DNA of 64,000 nucleotides, taken from Burkholderia sp. lig30 (GTDB lineage Bacteria > Pseudomonadota > Gammaproteobacteria > Burkholderiales > Burkholderiaceae). A program made the position numbers and the translations under genes. The notes beneath the pieces were generated by a model that did not search any database, had not been told where the DNA came from, and was given only the letters and a program-made list of their open reading frames with translations. Of the stretch, positions 48,106 through 58,200 are shown one piece after another; the stretch's first letter is position 1, and each line of letters starts with the position of its first letter. The stretch is taken from positions 62,001-126,000 of the forward strand of contig NZ_JGVW01000085.1 of the NCBI RefSeq assembly GCF_000687455.2. The letters run 5' to 3'.

Positions 48106-48861
48106 TCAGCCGCGCGCCCACGCGACACACGCGGCGTAGCCGGACACCGCGTCGAGCCAAGCCGCATCGAATGCGGCCACACCTGCCGACGCCGCGGCCG
48201 GATCGACGACCCGCACCGCCGGCGTGCCGGGATCGCACGCCGGCACGACGGCGAATGCGGCAAGTCCACCGGCGATGCCGGTGCCGAGCGCCTTGAGCAG
48301 CGCTTCCTTGGCCGTCCAGACCTGCATGAATGCGCGCGCGCCCTGATCGCCGGGCAGCCCGCCGAGATACGCGGCCTCGTCAGCCGCGCAGACTTCGCGG
48401 CTCAACGCGCACCAGTCGAGCGCGCGGGCGCACTGCTCGATGTCGACGCCGACCCGGCATGTGGCCGACCATGCGATCAGCGCATGATCGCCCGCGTGCG
48501 ACACGTTGAAATCGAGCGTCGAGCGATGCGCGGGAGCGAGCGCCGGGCGCCCCGCCTCGTCCATACAAAGGCGCAGCGCCTGCGGCGCGATGCCGAGCTG
48601 CGCGCCGAGCGCATCGCGCAATGCGGCGCGCGTCGTTGCGCTGCGCCGCGCATCCTGAACCCGCAGGAAGCGGCTCGCCCGCGCGCGCTCGGCGTCGCTC
48701 AGCGCCGAGAATGCGGGGGCGTCGAGCGGCACGTTCGCGTCGAAGTCGATACGCACGACGTGCACGCCCGCCTCGCGAGCCGCATCGGGCACGACGAGCG
48801 CGTGCGCGCGGTACGCGCGGTCCGCGTCGTTGAACGAATCGGCAAGGGACAGGAATGGCAT
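48106..48861 (-). CDS. 4'-phosphopantetheinyl transferase (Sfp type)
   Basis: This 251-residue protein has the Mg2+ and CoA motifs of the Sfp group: FNVSHAGDHALIAW, VGVDIEQC and VWTAKEALLKALG. It adds the phosphopantetheine arm to carrier domains of polyketide or non-ribosomal peptide synthases, or to acyl carrier protein. No synthase is in the window, so it probably serves distant clusters. The upstream gap contains the 9-bp repeat array. Confidence 0.9.
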   Translation of the reverse strand: MPFLSLADSFNDADRAYRAHALVVPDAAREAGVHVVRIDFDANVPLDAPAFSALSDAERARASRFLRVQDARRSATTRAALRDALGAQLGIAPQALRLCMDEAGRPALAPAHRSTLDFNVSHAGDHALIAWSATCRVGVDIEQCARALDWCALSREVCAADEAAYLGGLPGDQGARAFMQVWTAKEALLKALGTGIAGGLAAFAVVPACDPGTPAVRVVDPAAASAGVAAFDAAWLDAVSGYAACVAWARG

Positions 48862-48930
48862 CGGTGAATGCGCGCGCGATGTGACGAACGCCCGATGGTA
48901 ATCGATCGCCGGCGTCGCGCATGGCGTGAC

Positions 48931-49029
48931 GCCGTGTCTGCCGTGTCTGCCGTGTCTGCCGTGTCTGCCGTGTCTGCCGTGTCTGCCGTGTCTGCCGTGT
49001 CAGCCGTGTCAGCCGAATCAGCCGAATCA
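48931..49029. repeat. 9-bp minisatellite ending on a stop codon
   Basis: Eleven head-to-tail 9-base units: GCCGTGTCT seven times, GCCGTGTCA twice, GCCGAATCA twice (48931-49029). The last unit contains the stop codon of the alpha/beta hydrolase (TGA, minus strand, 49029-49027). On the minus strand four units in a row each begin with TGA in that same frame. Confidence 0.9.
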
Positions 49030-50055
49030 GCCGGCGGCCGCGAGACCGCCTGCGCCCGGCTGCCGGGCCGCAGCATGACGCGCGTGGACGATGCCCGGTG
49101 CGTCGGCCGGCAGCGCGCCGTGCTGCAGCCAGTGCAGCGCGACGGTCCAGAGCGTGTCGGCAAAGCGGCTGTGGAAGAACGCGAAATGCCCGATCGCATC
49201 CGCGCCGATGTGGCGCGGCGCAATGCGCAGATGCGTGACGTCGGCGCCGGTGTAGTAGCCGATCAGCCGCTCCATCGCCGCGACGGTGCCGAACGCGTCG
49301 TCGTCGAGGCCGATTGCGAGCATCGGCGCGCGCAGCGCCGCGAAGCGTGCCGGCAACGCGGCGCGGCTCGCCGCGCTCTCGCCGATCGGCGCCCGCGCGT
49401 AGCTGTCCTCGAAGCGCGGCTGCGAACGCGCCCACGACAGCGCGACGCCGCGCGGCGTATCTTCCATCCAGCCGAACCGCTTCGCGGGCACATAGCCGCA
49501 CATCGCGGCGAGCGCCGGCATCGCGACGTGCCACTTCCACCACATCCGCCGGCGTTCGGCCGGCAGGTAGTCGCGCCAGTACGCGTACTGCGCGCCCACC
49601 GTCAGCACACGCCGCACGTGCACGTTCGACGGCGCGAGCCCGAGCGCGAAGCCGCCGATGCTGTGCGCGACCACGTCGACCGGCTGGCCGGCGAACGCGT
49701 CACGCGCGTACTGCAATGCCGCCTCGCAATCGAGCCGCCCCCAGTCGAGCCAGTTCGCGCGCAGCGCCCCGAGCCGCGCGGGGCGCGAGCCGCCGATGCC
49801 GCGATAGTCGTAGACGAGCACATCGCGCCCCTGCGCGAACAGCCACGCGGCGAACCGGAAATAGTAGTCGCAGCGCACCGCGGTCGCGCTGTTGACAACC
49901 GTGAGCGGCCGTCCGGCCGCGCCGCCGCGGTGCCGCCAGACGTAACCGCGCAATGCGTAGCCATCGGCCGCGTGCAGCGTCACCGGTTCCGGCGGCAGTG
50001 TGTCCGCCGCGCGGCCGTCGCGCGCCGCGCCTGCAGGGTTGTTCGAAAGCGTCAT
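49027..50055 (-). CDS. Alpha/beta hydrolase (YheT-like)
   Basis: This 342-residue protein has the alpha/beta-hydrolase nucleophile elbow VVAHSIGGFALG, an acid region LRAPMLAIGLDDDAFGT and a late His in AIGHFAFFHSRF. The segment FRFAAWLFAQGRDVLVYDYRGIGGSRP is typical of lipase/peptidase-like serine hydrolases. GGGAG precedes the start. The natural substrate is unknown. Its stop codon is inside the minisatellite, so its C-terminal end may differ between strains. Confidence 0.82.
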   Translation of the reverse strand: MTLSNNPAGAARDGRAADTLPPEPVTLHAADGYALRGYVWRHRGGAAGRPLTVVNSATAVRCDYYFRFAAWLFAQGRDVLVYDYRGIGGSRPARLGALRANWLDWGRLDCEAALQYARDAFAGQPVDVVAHSIGGFALGLAPSNVHVRRVLTVGAQYAYWRDYLPAERRRMWWKWHVAMPALAAMCGYVPAKRFGWMEDTPRGVALSWARSQPRFEDSYARAPIGESAASRAALPARFAALRAPMLAIGLDDDAFGTVAAMERLIGYYTGADVTHLRIAPRHIGADAIGHFAFFHSRFADTLWTVALHWLQHGALPADAPGIVHARHAAARQPGAGGLAAAG

Positions 50056-50180
50056 CGTGTCTCCCGCCACGAGCCGGCTGCCCGGCTCCTTCTTCGTCGT
50101 TGTCGAAAGGCTGCATGCGAGAAGGTACTCGATTTGCACGCCGAAGACATCGGCCCCGGCATCCGCCGCCGGCCGCGCGC

Positions 50181-51659
50181 TCAGCGCCCCTTCGGCAGCC
50201 CCGCCAACGCGTCGAGCGCGCGACGCCGCGCGGCGCCGTGATCGACGATCGGCTCGGGATAGTCGACGCCAAGCCGCACGCCGGCGGCGGCCAGCTGCGG
50301 CGGCGACGCGGTCCAGGGCGCGTGGATCGCCGTGTCGTCGAGCGCGGCCAGCTCCGGCACCCAGCGCCGGACGTACGCGCCGTGCGGATCGCACGTCCGC
50401 CCTTGCAGCACCGGATTGAAGATGCGGAAATACGGCGCGGCGTCCGCGCCGCATCCGGCGACCCACTGCCAGCTCGCCGCGTTGTTCGCGGGGTCGGCGT
50501 CGACGAGCGTATCCCAGAACCACGCCTCGCCGGCGCGCCAGTCGATCAGCAAGTGCTTGACGAGGAACGATGCGACGACCATCCGCACACGGTTGTGCAT
50601 CCAGCCGGTCGCCCACAATTCGCGCATCCCGGCGTCGACGAGCGGGTAGCCGGTGCGGCCGCGCTGCCACGCGCGCAGCGCGGCGGGATCCCGGCGCCAC
50701 GGCATCGCGTCGAACTGTGCGCGGAAGTTGCGCGTCGCCAGCGCGGGAAAGTGATACAGCATCGCGTAGCTGAATTCGCGCCAGCCCAGCTCGCTCAGGA
50801 ACTTGTCCGCGTCGCCGGCGACCGCCGCGCCGTCCGCCCGCGCCTCGGCCTGGGCGGCATGCCAGACCTGCCGCGGCGACAGGTTGCCGAAGCGCAGGTA
50901 GGGCGACAGACGGCTCGTCGCCGGCCGGTCCGGCCGATCGCGCGCGTCCGCGTAGCCGGCCAGCCCAGCCCCGACGAAACGGGTCAGCTGCCGCAGCGCG
51001 CCGCTTTCGCCGGGCTCGGGCCACGCGTCGCGCAGCCCGCCGGCCCAATCGGGCGCGCGCGGCTCGAGCGCCAGTGCATCGAGCGCGACCGCGCGCTCGC
51101 GCACATCGTTCGGCCACGGGAAAAACGCAATCCGCCCGGGCTCGGGCAGCGGCGCGGCGACCATGCCGCGCCGGCGCGCCGCGCGCCAGTACGCGGTAAA
51201 GACCTTGAATGGCGTGCCCGCTTCGGTCAGCACCTCCCACGGCTCGTTCAGCAGGCCGCCGTTACAGCTTTCGACGACGCGCCCCTGCGCCTTCAGCGTC
51301 ACCTTGAGCGCCCGGTCGGCATCGCGGTGCGGCAGCGCGTAGCGGCGATTCCAGTAGACCGCCGCCGCGCCCGTCTCGACGGCGAGACGCTCGATCTCGC
51401 GCTGCGCGGCGCCGCGCAGCAGCAGCAAGCGGCCGCCGTGCCGCGCGAGCGACGCGTCCAGTTCACGCAACGACGCATGCAGCCACCAGCGAGCCGCGCC
51501 GCCCAGCGGACGCCCTGCGTCGTCGCCGGCATCGTCGACGTACGCGCAGATCAGCGGCCGTCCCGACTCCACCGCGCGCATCAGTGCGGGCTGGTCGGTC
51601 AGGCGAAGATCGTCGCGAAACCAGACGATCGCGGGAGAAACGGACGGCAGGTCTGCCAC
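50181..51659 (-). CDS. phrB: Deoxyribodipyrimidine photolyase
   Basis: This 492-residue protein has the antenna-binding N-terminal domain (IVWFRDDLRLTDQPAL) and the FAD domain with LSPYLRFGNLSPRQVWH, WREFSYAMLYHFP, GYPLVDAGMRELWATGWMHNRVRMVVASFLVKHLLIDWR and the tryptophan-rich electron path. It repairs cyclobutane pyrimidine dimers with light. GTG at 51659 is chosen, with GAGG five bases upstream; no ATG fits. A four-copy 7-bp repeat lies in its leader. Confidence 0.92.
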   Translation of the reverse strand: MADLPSVSPAIVWFRDDLRLTDQPALMRAVESGRPLICAYVDDAGDDAGRPLGGAARWWLHASLRELDASLARHGGRLLLLRGAAQREIERLAVETGAAAVYWNRRYALPHRDADRALKVTLKAQGRVVESCNGGLLNEPWEVLTEAGTPFKVFTAYWRAARRRGMVAAPLPEPGRIAFFPWPNDVRERAVALDALALEPRAPDWAGGLRDAWPEPGESGALRQLTRFVGAGLAGYADARDRPDRPATSRLSPYLRFGNLSPRQVWHAAQAEARADGAAVAGDADKFLSELGWREFSYAMLYHFPALATRNFRAQFDAMPWRRDPAALRAWQRGRTGYPLVDAGMRELWATGWMHNRVRMVVASFLVKHLLIDWRAGEAWFWDTLVDADPANNAASWQWVAGCGADAAPYFRIFNPVLQGRTCDPHGAYVRRWVPELAALDDTAIHAPWTASPPQLAAAGVRLGVDYPEPIVDHGAARRRALDALAGLPKGR

Positions 51660-51678
51660 ACACACCTCGACTGCGAGA

Positions 51679-51743
51679 CGGGAAACGGGAAACGGGAAAC
51701 GGGAAACGACGCGTATTGTGACGAGCGGGCCCGGAGCTGTCGA
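51679..51743 (-). promoter_or_regulatory. Photolyase promoter with a 7-bp repeat at the transcript start
   Basis: Minus-strand TCGACA (51743-51738), 17 bases and CACAAT (51720-51715) form a promoter with a predicted start near 51708. Directly after it come four copies of a 7-base unit (CGGGAAA on the plus strand, 51679-51706), so the mRNA would begin with a pyrimidine-rich tandem repeat. Copy number may vary by slippage. Confidence 0.6.
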
Positions 51744-51809
51744 TGGCGTGCCACGGCCGCGCAGGCGGCGGCGCATGGCGTCGCCGGACGGCCCGCGCGA
51801 GCGCCCGCG

Positions 51810-52790
51810 TCAGCGTAGCCGGAACGCCGCTTCGAAACGCGCGGCGAACGCGTCGAACGCGTGCGCCGGCAGATGGTTGATGCCGGCCGCGCGCTTGCGG
51901 CCGCCGCCCGTCGGAAATTGACGGCAGAAATCGTCGGCGCCGAGCGCCCGCCCGTCCGGCACCCGCACGCTGACGACGAACCCGCCGCTGGCGCGCGGCG
52001 ACAGCACGGCTAGCGCGCTGCCGGGCTGGCCGCGCACGCGCTCGTTGGCCAGCATCCCGCTCGCGCGCCGCGCCCATGCCTGATCCGGCATCCGGATCAG
52101 CGTCGCGCCCGGCACGTCTCGCAGCGGACGCAGCGCGCGGGCGCATGCCATGTCGTCCCGGTAACCGTCGCGCAATGCCGCGAACACACCCGAACCGCGT
52201 GCGAAGTCGAGCGGATCGACGCACGGCAGCATCGCCTCGGCCAGTGCCGCGGGATCGAAATGCAGATCGTCGATGCACTCGCCGTACGCGTTGTAGTTCA
52301 GGTACAGCCCCAATTCCGCGAGTGTCGCGACCTCGGCTTCGCGCGCACCGTGCGCACGCGCGAGCGCCGCGCCCTGCCCCGGCAGTTCGTCGCCGAACGC
52401 GGCAACCGCCGCCCAGCGCGCGTGGCGTCCGCCCAGGTGGCGGTTGACGAGCAGGCTCGTGCAGACCTCCGGCGCCGTATCGATGTGCGCGTCGAAACCG
52501 GGATCGTCCGGCAGTTCACCGGCGAAGTGATGGTCGAAATAGCGCACCGCCGCGCCGTCGCGCAGCAGCCGCGCGACGGCGTCGCGATTCTGGTCGTGCG
52601 ACACGTCGAGCACCGTCACGCGATCGCCCGCGTACGCGTCGACACGCGCGAGCAGCCGCACGTCGCGCTTCACACCGGTGACGAGCGTGCCGTGCGGCCC
52701 GTTTGCCAGCCGCAACTGCTGTAGCGCGCACAGGCCGTCGGCATCTCCGTTGAATACGTAGAAGTGCCGCACGCCCTCGATTGCCTGCAT
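51810..52790 (-). CDS. DHH-family phosphoesterase
   Basis: This 326-residue protein has FNGDADGLCALQ, LDVSHDQN, YFDHHFAG (the DHH signature) and the C-terminal DHHA1-like GGGRKRAAG loop. Members are Mn2+-dependent phosphodiesterases acting on oligonucleotides, cyclic dinucleotides or inorganic polyphosphates. GGAGGG precedes the ATG at 52790. Its place beside the Pel locus, whose PelD should bind cyclic di-GMP, is suggestive but unproven. Confidence 0.83.
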   Translation of the reverse strand: MQAIEGVRHFYVFNGDADGLCALQQLRLANGPHGTLVTGVKRDVRLLARVDAYAGDRVTVLDVSHDQNRDAVARLLRDGAAVRYFDHHFAGELPDDPGFDAHIDTAPEVCTSLLVNRHLGGRHARWAAVAAFGDELPGQGAALARAHGAREAEVATLAELGLYLNYNAYGECIDDLHFDPAALAEAMLPCVDPLDFARGSGVFAALRDGYRDDMACARALRPLRDVPGATLIRMPDQAWARRASGMLANERVRGQPGSALAVLSPRASGGFVVSVRVPDGRALGADDFCRQFPTGGGRKRAAGINHLPAHAFDAFAARFEAAFRLR

Positions 52791-53464
52791 GGTTTGCGCC
52801 CTCCGGTTCCCGAATGCATCAGTGTCGGACACCGCGCGAGCGCCGTCCAGACGCCGCGTGCCGCCCAGGGCACGCGCGCGCCTCGCGCGCTTCCGGAGAC
52901 CGCAGTTGGGGACATAACGCCGCGTGCGCCGGGACTCCGACCCCACTGGCCAATATGTAACGGCCCCATCTCGCCAAACCGTAACGAGCAGTAAACCTCC
53001 GATCTTCAAGCGATACCTGAAGCTTCGCGCGGACAGCACCGTGTCCACGCGGTGCCCGCGCAAATCGCCGCCCGCCGCCGCACTTACTGCCTGTTACGCG
53101 CCATACAACTCGTTACAGCCTCTCGATTTCACTCGGTTAGAGTTTGTTTCCAATTGATTTAAATCATCAGATTTAATTATCGATTGGTCTTATCAATAAC
53201 AACATCGATCTCTCCCTGATGCCGGCGCGCGCCGAACGCTCGGTCGCGGCGGTGGAGAGTTGGCGGTGTCCAAAGCCGCCAAGCGTTCGATCCCGTCCGC
53301 GCAGCGGACAGTCCATCGTACGTCGCTTTTTCATCCCCTCGACAGCAGCCCCGGATGCGGGCGGAACGCGGCTTTGCGCGCGCGTCCTGCCTTGGCCCGG
53401 CTTTGCGTCGAGCGGACCCCGGTTGTGTGTCCGTCGCAACCCGAACCTAACCTGGAATAAACCG
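52791..53464. other. Divergent control region before the GH114 lipoprotein
   Basis: No gene is visible in this 674-base gap. CTGTTACGCGCC (53091-53102) is also present in the pelA/pelD gap. GTAAC/GTTAC motifs recur near 52958, 52980, 53093 and 53113. The perfect palindrome TGATTTAAATCA (53155-53166) lies in an AT-rich patch (53145-53200). Promoter elements were not resolved. Confidence 0.45.
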
Positions 53465-54520
53465 ATGCGAAGAATTGCCCCGTTAGTCCTCTCCCTGATC
53501 GTGCCCGTGATCCTGTCCGCCTGCGGCGGCGACAATGGCGGCAGCCAGCCCGCCGCGAGCGTCAACGCCAGCGCGCTGTGGAGCCGCACGAAGACCTCGT
53601 CGGGCACCTCCTCCGGCGGCACGACGTCCGGCACGACCTCGGGCTCGACCGCGACGGTGTCGAGCGGCCCCGGCTTCCCGGTCTCCGGCCCGTGGATGAC
53701 CTACTACGGCGATGCATCGACGCTCGGCAGCCTGTCCAAGGTCGCCAACACGTTCCGCATCATGGACATCGACCTCGATCCGGACACGGGCAACTTCGCG
53801 CCGAGCGACGTCGTGACGCTGAAGAACAACGGCCAGAACAAGGTGCTGAGCTACCTGAACCTCGGCTCGTGCGAACACTGGCGCGGCTACTGGAACCAGG
53901 TGCCGAGCGGCTTCGTGTCGTGCGGCGCGAACAAGGCCGCGCAACTCGGCTCGTACCAGGGCTATTCGGACGAGACGTGGATGAACGTCGGCAACGCCGA
54001 TTACCAGAACCTGATCGTCAACTACGTCGCGCCGCGTCTCGTCGCGCAGGGCGCGGACGGCTTCTACCTCGACAACCTGGAAATCGTCGAGCACGGCACG
54101 TCGACCAGCAACGGCCCGTGCGACGCGGCATGTTCCCAGGGCGGCCTCGACCTCGTGCGCAAGCTGCGCCAGAAGTATCCGAAGATGCTGATCGTGATGC
54201 AGAACGCGACGAGCAACGTGACGCGCCTCGGGACGACGGGTGGCGTGCCGTTCAGCAGCCTGCTCGACGGCGTCGCGCACGAAGAGGTCTACAAGCCGAC
54301 CTACGACAGCCAGGCTGAAACCGAGCTGCTGAACTGGAAGAGCATGAACCTGCATCCGGGCGGCAACCCGTTCTGGATCGCGACGGTCGACTACGTCGGC
54401 ACCTGCTCGGACACGACCGACGCGTGGAGCGCGTACAGCTCGAGCCGCTCGCACGGTTTCTCGCCGTACGTGTCGGACGCGAGCGCCGGCCAGGGCGTCG
54501 TGTGCTACTGGGGCTTCTGA
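53465..54520 (+). CDS. GH114 lipoprotein (endo-alpha-1,4-polygalactosaminidase-like)
   Basis: This 351-residue protein has a lipoprotein signal peptide ending LSAC with Cys20, a Ser/Thr/Gly-rich linker (about 42-70), then a TIM-barrel GH114 domain. The domain has FRIMDIDLDPD, VLSYLNLGSCE, GFYLDNLEIVEH (Asp203) and GVAHEEVY (Glu273/274). GH114 enzymes cut galactosamine-rich polymers such as Pel. It converges with pelC. It probably trims Pel at the outer membrane or during biofilm exit; substrate is inferred from the locus. Confidence 0.85.
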   Translation: MRRIAPLVLSLIVPVILSACGGDNGGSQPAASVNASALWSRTKTSSGTSSGGTTSGTTSGSTATVSSGPGFPVSGPWMTYYGDASTLGSLSKVANTFRIMDIDLDPDTGNFAPSDVVTLKNNGQNKVLSYLNLGSCEHWRGYWNQVPSGFVSCGANKAAQLGSYQGYSDETWMNVGNADYQNLIVNYVAPRLVAQGADGFYLDNLEIVEHGTSTSNGPCDAACSQGGLDLVRKLRQKYPKMLIVMQNATSNVTRLGTTGGVPFSSLLDGVAHEEVYKPTYDSQAETELLNWKSMNLHPGGNPFWIATVDYVGTCSDTTDAWSAYSSSRSHGFSPYVSDASAGQGVVCYWGF

Positions 54521-54622
54521 GTCCCGCGTCACGCGCCGCACGCGCGTGACGGCTCCGGACGGCGCGCACCGCGCCGTCCCTGCCGGCGGCCCGCGCGCAA
54601 TGCCCGGGCCGCCGCGCGCACG

Positions 54623-55252
54623 TTACGAGCTCGCGCGCTTGTCGCCGGACCCGACGACGGGCGTCAGCAGTTGCCGGACCAGGCCCTGCGCGACGCTCGT
54701 CGCCGCATCCCGGCTCCAGCCGGTGCGGCTCGCGGTGCCGCTCCAGACCACGGCGCCGGTTTGCAGGTCGATGATCTGCAGCGCGATGCCGATCGCCGGC
54801 TCGCCGTCGACCCCCACCTTGTAGCGCCATTCGTTCACCGCGCCCGTCAGGCCGTAGCGCAGATGGTTGCTGGCGGCCCACGCCTTCGCCTTGCCCAGGT
54901 CCGCTCCCGTCCAATCCATGAACATCCCGTCGCCGCCATCCGGCGCGCGGTATTCGCGCACGTCCGTGTAGCCCTGCGCGCGCAGGAATCCCGCGGCGAT
55001 CGACGCGGCGCGCTGCCCGGCGTTGGCCGTCTCGGTGTTGTTCTCGATCGGCAGGACCGCCCAGCTCGTGTTCGCGAAACGCAGGTCGCGGTTGCCGCCG
55101 CCCGCCTCGAACGGCGAGACCGGCCCGGCGTCGATCTGCGCGCAGCCGGCGAGCAGCGCGCCCGCCGCGGCCAGCACCGCGCACCAGCGGCGCGCGATCC
55201 GGCCGGACCGCGCCGGCCTCGATGTTTGTCGTGGCGATGCGCTCTCTTTCAT
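54623..55252 (-). CDS. pelC: Pel outer-membrane lipoprotein PelC
   Basis: This 209-residue protein has a lipobox LLAGCAQ after an Arg-rich N-region, then a CsgG-like fold region (SWAVLPIENNTETANAGQRAASIAAGFL, GIALQIIDLQTGAVVWSGTASRTGW). In Pseudomonas, PelC forms a dodecameric ring beneath the outer membrane that guides the polysaccharide to PelB. AAGGAG precedes the ATG. It follows pelB by 22 bases. Confidence 0.87.
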   Translation of the reverse strand: MKESASPRQTSRPARSGRIARRWCAVLAAAGALLAGCAQIDAGPVSPFEAGGGNRDLRFANTSWAVLPIENNTETANAGQRAASIAAGFLRAQGYTDVREYRAPDGGDGMFMDWTGADLGKAKAWAASNHLRYGLTGAVNEWRYKVGVDGEPAIGIALQIIDLQTGAVVWSGTASRTGWSRDAATSVAQGLVRQLLTPVVGSGDKRASS

Positions 55253-55274
55253 TTCGCTCTCCTTGGTTTCCGGT

Positions 55275-58200
55275 TCAAAACATCCAGCGGTAGCGGATAC
55301 CGACTTCGGTCACAGGCGTCGAATGGTTCTGCGACGCACTCGCATGCGTCACGTAGAGGCCGAGCTGGTCGGCGCCGAACACGCTACCGACGACGCCCGC
55401 CGTCACGCGTTCGCCCCATCCCGCATGCGAGTCGTACAACGGGCCGACCTCGAGGAACGGCCGCCAGCCGCGCGAGTAGCCGTCGAGCAGGCCGTTGCCG
55501 AAGCCGCCGAGCAGCGCGACCTGCGTGAACGACTGCGGCACGAACTGCGACCCGCTCAACGGCTCGCCGATCGGCACGAGCCGCCGCAGCAACGCGCCCG
55601 GCGAGCCGTTCGCCGTGTATTCGCCGTGCGTGACCGCGAGCCGGATCGTGTAGTCGGGGTAACTGACGCGCAGCTTGTAGCCCGCGTCGGCCGTGACCAG
55701 CGTCCCGTGCCCGAGATACGAGCGGTCCTGTCCGTAGAAGCGCGCATATTCGACCCGCGCCCGCGTGAAGATGTGCGGGTCGGGCTGGAACGCGACCGTG
55801 GCGACCGCGTTGTCCTTCACGCCGCCGACCTGCAGCTGCGACGATTCGGTCGCTTCCTGGTTACGCCCGAGCGAGAACGTGAAACTGAGCGGCCTGCCCT
55901 CGAACAGCGCGCCCTCGGCACGTACCGTCGTCACGTCGCGCAGCGCGTCGCGGCGCCCGACCACGAGCGCCTCGCGGTCGATCGCGCCGTAGCGCCGCAG
56001 CACCGCCTCGAAGTTGCGGTCCTTCCCCGGCACGCCGGGCATCGAATCGTCGCCGTGCTGCGCGCGATCGACGTAGCGGAACGCAAACGCGAGCGTCGGC
56101 GTGATGCGGACGCCCGCGCCGATGCTGCTCTCGACGAACGTCAGCGGCCCCGTCTGCAGGTAGCGGAACCCGGGCGCGATCGCCTGCGCGGTCGGCAGGA
56201 TCGTGTCGACCAGCGTCGCATGCATCGCATCGTTGTCGGGCAACAGGTTCTGCGCGTCGAACGCGTCCTGTTGTGCAGCGCCGATGCGCCCGGCGCGCCG
56301 CTCCGCCTCGACGCGGGTCGGCAGCGGCACCGGATCGGCCGGGTCGTCCAGCATGCGCGACAGTGCCACCGGATCGTCGTCCGCGAGCGCGAGCGCCGCA
56401 TTCGCATACGACGGCTGGGACAGGCGCTGCAGGTAATGCCACGCGAGCCAGTCGCGCTCGAAGTCGTACGCGTCGTGCGACTGGCTCCACGCGAGCACCG
56501 CCTCGCGCGTGGCGGCCGAATAGCGCTGGTTGCTGCGCGTCAGCGCCTGCGCGTCCGCCGGCGGCAGCATCGACAGGTCGCCCAGATCCGCGGCCGCCTT
56601 CGTGGATGGCGCCGCGCCCGCACGCTCGTCCGCGCGCAGCAGTTCGATCAACAGGCGCTTCGACGCGTCGCCGCCCGCAAAATGGTCAGTCAGCGCGATG
56701 AAGCGCACGCGCGCCGTGTCGTATTCGTCCTGCGTGAGCTGTGGCGGCCGGCGCCGGTCGATCCGCTCGCGGTGCAGCGTCGCCCATACGTTGCGCCGCA
56801 CCCGCCATGCCTCGTCCGTCTGACCGGACAGTTCGAGCGCGTCGGCCACCGTGAGCCGCCACAGCGGATCGGTTCGATGCGACGGCGCGTTGAGCCGCAG
56901 GAAGTGCAGCGCGGCGCGCGCATCGCCGAGGCGCAGCCAGGCGGCCGCGTACGCGGCCGTGAGCGGCGTGTCGCCGGTCGCGCGCGCGCGATAGGTGCGC
57001 AGCGCGGCCCGCAGGTCGGCATCGCTGCCCGTGTCGATCAGCAGCCACAGCAGCGCGGTCTGCGCGTTCGCGTTGTCCGGTGTGATCCGCAACACCGCGC
57101 GCACGTCGTCGAGCGAGCGGGTCGGCTCGCCGACATAGCGCCAATACTGCGAACGCGCCAGCAGGTAGTCGGGATCGCGCTCCGCCTGCGCCGCCTGCGC
57201 GGGCGTCAGCGAATCGAGCAACGTCGCGATGCGCTCGTAGGCACCCGCTCGCGTGTAGTAGTACACCGCGCGGCGAAGATCGCGCAGCTCGCCGGTGCGG
57301 CGGTACGCGAATTCGGCGACGCGGCCCGCATCGAGCGGCTGCGCGTCGAGCGCGTCGATCATCTGCTCGAGGTCGGTCGGCGTCTCGCGGCCGCTCGCCA
57401 GCACATGTCGCGACCCTTCGATGACGGCCGCCGGACGCCCGGCAAGCTTGCCGAGCGTCGCGTAGAGCCGCCAGAACTGAACGTCGTTCGGGGCCGCCGC
57501 CGGTTTGGCCGCGTCGAGCGCGGCGAGTGCGTCGGCATAGCGCCGCTGCCCGTAGAGCGCGACGGCGATCTTGGTCGCGTACGCCGGGCGCGCGCCGTAT
57601 TCGTGTTCGAGGGTCCGCCAGGTGCGCAACGCGAGCGCATCGTCGCCGGTGCGCTCCGCCAGCGCCGCCATACGCTCGAGCACCGGCTCGCGCAACGGCC
57701 CGCGCGCATGCATCGCGAGGAAGCGGATCGCCGCGGCCGGATCGGCGCGGCCCCCCTCGATCGCGATGTACGCGTCGATCCATTCGAGCTGACGGCGGCG
57801 ATCGGCTTTCGCGCCGCCTTCGTCCAGCTCGTGCTGCAATGCGGCGAGCAGCGCGCGGTCGTCGCGAAGCGCAGGCGCGAGCCGCAGCACCTGCTGCCAC
57901 GACGCCTCGTCGTTGCGCGTCTTCGCGAGCCAGAAGTACGCGTCGAGCGCGACGCGCGGCCGGTTGTTCCACGTCGCGACCTGCGCGAGCCGCTCGTGCC
58001 AGGGCACCGAGCCGGGATCGCGCGCGAGCGCGCCGCGTGCGACGTCCTCCGCCTCGCGCAGACGGCTGTTCTGCACGTACACCTTGAACGCGAGATCGTC
58101 GTCCGACGGCGCGGCTTCGTCGCCGGCCGCCGGCGCCGCGTTCGCCGGCGCGTCGGCCGCCTGCACGACGCGGATCACGCGCGGCCGTGCGCCGACATGC

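Noticed and set aside
48931-49029. CRISPR array
   Set aside because: The 9-base units are contiguous with no spacers and no cas genes are nearby; it is a minisatellite.
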